A program made the translations under genes and the position numbers. Below the pieces are notes generated by a model, which had not been told where the DNA came from, searched no databases, and saw only the letters and a program-made list of their open reading frames with translations. Positions 61,203 through 64,000 of a DNA stretch of 64,000 bases are shown here, piece by piece (the first letter of the stretch is position 1; each line of letters starts with the position of its first letter). The stretch comes from Eutrigla gurnardus (Eukaryota > Chordata > Actinopteri > Perciformes > Triglidae): contig OY741276.1 of assembly GCA_963514095.1 (NCBI GenBank), forward strand, positions 9,953,266 through 10,017,265, given 5' to 3'.

Positions 61203-63395
61203 CCTTCATATGCATTTGACTTAGGCCCCTTCCTGATAATTACTGCACTGTTACCTGTTAGCACATGAAGACAATTTCTTTATTCATATTCAGCTTCATT
61301 TATCAGCAATTACTCTAATCTGGATTACATATTAGCAATGACATATTTGGGAGAGTAAGGTTTTCAGTATACAAGTGACGTTGTTCACATGTTACTTTTA
61401 ATTTATTGCACAACACCCTGCAATCCCTGGGGGTTTAAAGGGAACTTCTATCTTATCTCCCTTATATCCCTAGAACCACTCGACACCAAATCTTCTGGTG
61501 ATTTATCGACCGGAAAGATACGTTTATTACGATACAAAAGCACGGGAGAATTGTTTTCTGTGGGCTCATCATCTTTGATAAGCCTTGGGGCTCTGCAGAT
61601 GGTCACGTGTGGGTACTGTGGAGGAGATAGAAAGAGAGGTTGAGTGAGAAAATGCAGGCAGGGATGGCACGCGACACAATAACAAAAAACATTAACTGAA
61701 TAATATTAGAAAAGGGTTGCTGTTCAAGTTGATATAGAGGTTACCTGAAATGAATGGGGGGGGGACCTCTTTCACGAAGTGTTGTGGGAAGTAGCCAAGG
61801 CGCCAAAGACGACCACTGTCGGTGCTAATGTATCTTAGCTTTGTATCCACACTACGTGATTATATATGGTCTTACATGCAATAACAGTTAAACATATCAA
61901 ATGTGTATTTACAAGCACCGAGGAACACTCACTTTAACATCACCATACCTTATAAACAAGAATAACTTGAGCAACCAGCGGATCGAACTGCACCCGGAAA
62001 TAGGGCGTATACGGCGTCGCTTTGAAAACGCCCCTGCTTGCGATTGACGTGTCTTTTAGCCAATCGTGACTCTCGCCTGTTTGACTTGCTTTCTGTTCAA
62101 CCAATCGGCGCTCTTTAGCTGAAGTTGTACATTTCCAGGTTCGGTAGAGAAGGAAGGGGGACGAGCGAGGTGTTGCACTGCAGGTTTGTGACGGTTTTCC
62201 CCCATTTTCAATGCCACATTGACCCTACTGTAGTTGGAGTGCATAGGTATTATAACAATAAAAATGCAATTTGCGGTCACTGCGTTCCTTATTTTGTTTG
62301 GTGCAACACTGCCTATTTAACTGGCCTGACTAGCTTCGCTTGTGCTTGGCCGAAACGATGGCAACATGGCGAAATTAGCTAGTCGCTAGCCGACGGGCTG
62401 GTCTTTGTATTTATCGATTGTTCGTGTTTTATCAACCTACTCGCTTAAAATGAGTGACACATCGTGACGTCTAGCCTCGCGTTCACACAGTTAAGTGTTT
62501 GAACTGAGTGTACGATCGACATTTTGTGAAATTGCTACCGTTTGTTCAAATCGACACGACGAAGCTCGTTGCTAACACGGGCTATCCCGTTAGCTAACAT
62601 TAACCGTAGGGCTCAGCTAATGGTCGTTACGTTAGCTTCAGTGGAGCCAAGTTAGCACACTTTCGGTTTGGTCGATGTCAGCGTAAACTATAACGGTTAG
62701 CACAACTTAGTTTTTGGCTTCAGTTGTTTACTGTAAAATAAAATTGCTTGAATTTGAGAATGCGTTGCGTTTGTCAGTTAATATAGCTTTACATTACGTG
62801 TGAATATTATCTAAAGTTAATTTCAGCTTCTGTTGTTAGTTCAACTTTAGCTGATTGACTCAATTCCTGGTTCCATGAAACAATGCAACAATACCTGCCT
62901 CTCTCCGCGCAAACGACCCTATTGATGTTACGATGCCAGAACGTATAACATTATAATGATAATTGCGTCCCGTTAAGTAAAGATGGGTTAACCTGTAACG
63001 TCAATGTATCTACAGATCGATTGCAGCGGTTCAAACTTATGAATCGAATAAAATGTATGTGATCGTTTGAGTGTTTCATCCAGCCTCTCCCTCCCCGACA
63101 GGTCGCAGCAGCTGTTTGGTCCATTGCTTATTTAGTTCCGCCCATCAACACGCCCGTGTCCCTGTAATAAATATTGGTGAGCGTCCGTTTTTCTCACATC
63201 TCATCCTGTTTTCTCAAATAGCCAGATCTCCAATACAGAGCTTGATTTGACTTCTTTCTATCTTCTCCTCCTCCTCACAATGCTGGCAGCCTACCATAGC
63301 TCACAGGGGCCAGTTCTCTGCTTCTCTCTCCCAGCTGCTGCCGCCTGTTCCTCGGACCGAGGTGCCCACCCCATCTCCTTCGTTGTCAGAAGACC
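61203..63395. promoter_or_regulatory. Divergent rmi1 / hnrnpk promoter region and 5' UTRs
   Basis: The start codons are 2.2 kb apart, head to head. The likely core is 61980-62160: an ETS-type CCGGAA at 61994, a TGACGT near 62045, CCAAT boxes at 62060 and 62101, and raised CpG. A donor-like AAG|GTATGG on the minus strand at 61949 could end a non-coding rmi1 exon. For hnrnpk, CCCCGACAG (63101) and CTCAAATAG (63221) are possible acceptors of the UTR part of the first coding exon. No translated gene is supported here. Confidence 0.5.
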
Positions 63396-63453
63396 ATGGA
63401 GACAGAAATTGATCAGCAAGAAGATATTTCATTCGGCAACACAGAGACTAACG
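63396..63453 (+). CDS. hnrnpk: hnrnpk coding exon 1
   Basis: 58 bp from ATG to donor GTATAA, phase 1 out, encoding METEIDQQEDISFGNTETN. Confidence 0.95.
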
Positions 63454-64000
63454 GTATAAAACCTAGTATCTTTATATTGTTGTTGTTTTTTTGTTGTCAA
63501 CATTCACCAGTATATTGATTAAATGTATCATGGTTATGTACTGAAAGGATAACAATGGTGGTGTTGTTGTAGCTGAGTATTTAAATTGTATATTCCTCTT
63601 AGCGGTTGATGTCCGAAAATGTGTGTGCAACCTAAGCCAGTCTTCTCTCCCAAAGTTGTGTTCATGTTTTCATAGAAGCATTTAAACATTTAGTTTTGCC
63701 TTTAGTTTTGTGCACAGTGATCTATGTAGAATTAGCTTATAGTATGAAAACAGAGTTTGAATATGTCTTATGATTCTGTTCTTCACTGCTTTCGTTGGTC
63801 TTTTTGATGATTTTTTCATTTTCTCTGGTGAAGTGATGTGTATTCATTATTAACGGTGTGTGTGTGTTTTTTTTATCTATCCATACCAGGCAAGCGCCCT
63901 GCTGAGGATGCAGATGATCAGAAATCATTCAAGCGCTCCAGGAACTCCGACGAGATGGTTGAGCTTCGCATCCTCCTGCAGAGCAAAGTAAATCAGCTAC
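63396..64000 (+). CDS. hnrnpk: hnrnpk (hnRNP K), N-terminal part, runs off the right edge
   Basis: Poly(C)-binding RNA and DNA-binding protein with three KH domains, mainly nuclear, acting in splicing, transcription and translation control. Two coding exons are visible: 63396-63453 (METEIDQQEDISFG, phase 0 to 1, donor GTATAA) and 63890-63987 (GKRPAEDADDQKSFKRSRN and [13 protein letters not shown], phase 1 to 0, donor GTAAAT). They align with METEQPEETFPNTETNG and the following [20 protein letters not shown] of human HNRNPK, the start of KH1. The start codon has an excellent context (ACCATGG). The rest of KH1 and the remaining exons are outside the window. Teleosts may carry an hnrnpk-like paralogue, so the exact copy is not settled. 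Confidence 0.95.
63890..63987 (+). CDS. hnrnpk: hnrnpk coding exon 2: NLS-like basic segment and start of KH1
   Basis: 98 bp, acceptor ATACCAG and donor GTAAAT. The bipartite basic pattern GKRPAED...FKRSRN corresponds to the N-terminal bipartite nuclear localisation signal of hnRNP [12 protein letters not shown] begins KH1. Confidence 0.96.

Noticed and set aside
62125..62382. 85-codon open frame in the rmi1/hnrnpk promoter region, and the 70-codon frame at 63247-63459
   Set aside because: Both are out of frame with hnrnpk and lie in its probable 5' UTR/intron. No homology; at most upstream ORFs.

Overview
This window is teleost fish nuclear DNA, probably from a percomorph-type fish. It is AT-rich and intron-rich. 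It carries very many CA/GT, CT, AT and GAT microsatellites, fish-type interspersed repeats built around the 'TTAGCTTAGC' motif, and vertebrate-style genes with GT-AG introns. I found no prokaryotic operons, phage, CRISPR array or tRNA/rRNA gene. Four protein-coding genes can be reconstructed exon by exon, with splice phases that agree at almost every junction.

Layout, left to right. (1) 1-27145, minus strand: the 5' two thirds of ntrk2 (TrkB, the BDNF/NT-4 receptor). Thirteen coding exons run from the signal peptide at 27145 to the transmembrane exon ending at 12479. The kinase exons must lie beyond the left edge, because nothing kinase-like is visible in 1-12478. (2) 27146-31698: shared upstream region of two divergent genes, with a GC-rich ntrk2 promoter, a GA tract, a roughly 830-bp higher-order minisatellite and a strong CTCF-like motif. 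(3) 31699-39820, plus strand: slc28a3 (concentrative nucleoside transporter CNT3), 17 coding exons, with a poly(A) signal at 39917. (4) 39923-55432: a gene-poor intergenic stretch with microsatellites and a degraded fold-back repeat. (5) 55433-61202, minus strand: rmi1, 8 coding exons, complete, about 654 residues. (6) 61203-63395: head-to-head promoter region. (7) 63396-64000, plus strand: the first two coding exons of hnrnpk, which runs off the right edge.

The order NTRK2 - SLC28A3 - RMI1 - HNRNPK is that of human 9q21.32, including the divergent RMI1/HNRNPK pair, so this is an old vertebrate synteny block. The genes are not functionally linked: a neurotrophin receptor, a nucleoside importer, a BLM-TOP3A dissolvasome subunit and an RNA-binding protein.

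I see no previously undescribed biological system. The observations most worth checking concern RNA processing. A frame-breaking ntrk2 exon is bracketed by complementary UG and CA repeats that touch its splice sites. The ntrk2 juxtamembrane segment includes 27-nt and 12-nt cassette-compatible microexons. Reading through the ntrk2 transmembrane-exon donor would give a short-tailed, kinase-less receptor with a poly(A) signal close behind. Several slc28a3 splice sites are embedded in microsatellites. An rmi1 exon has two in-frame acceptors 42 nt apart.
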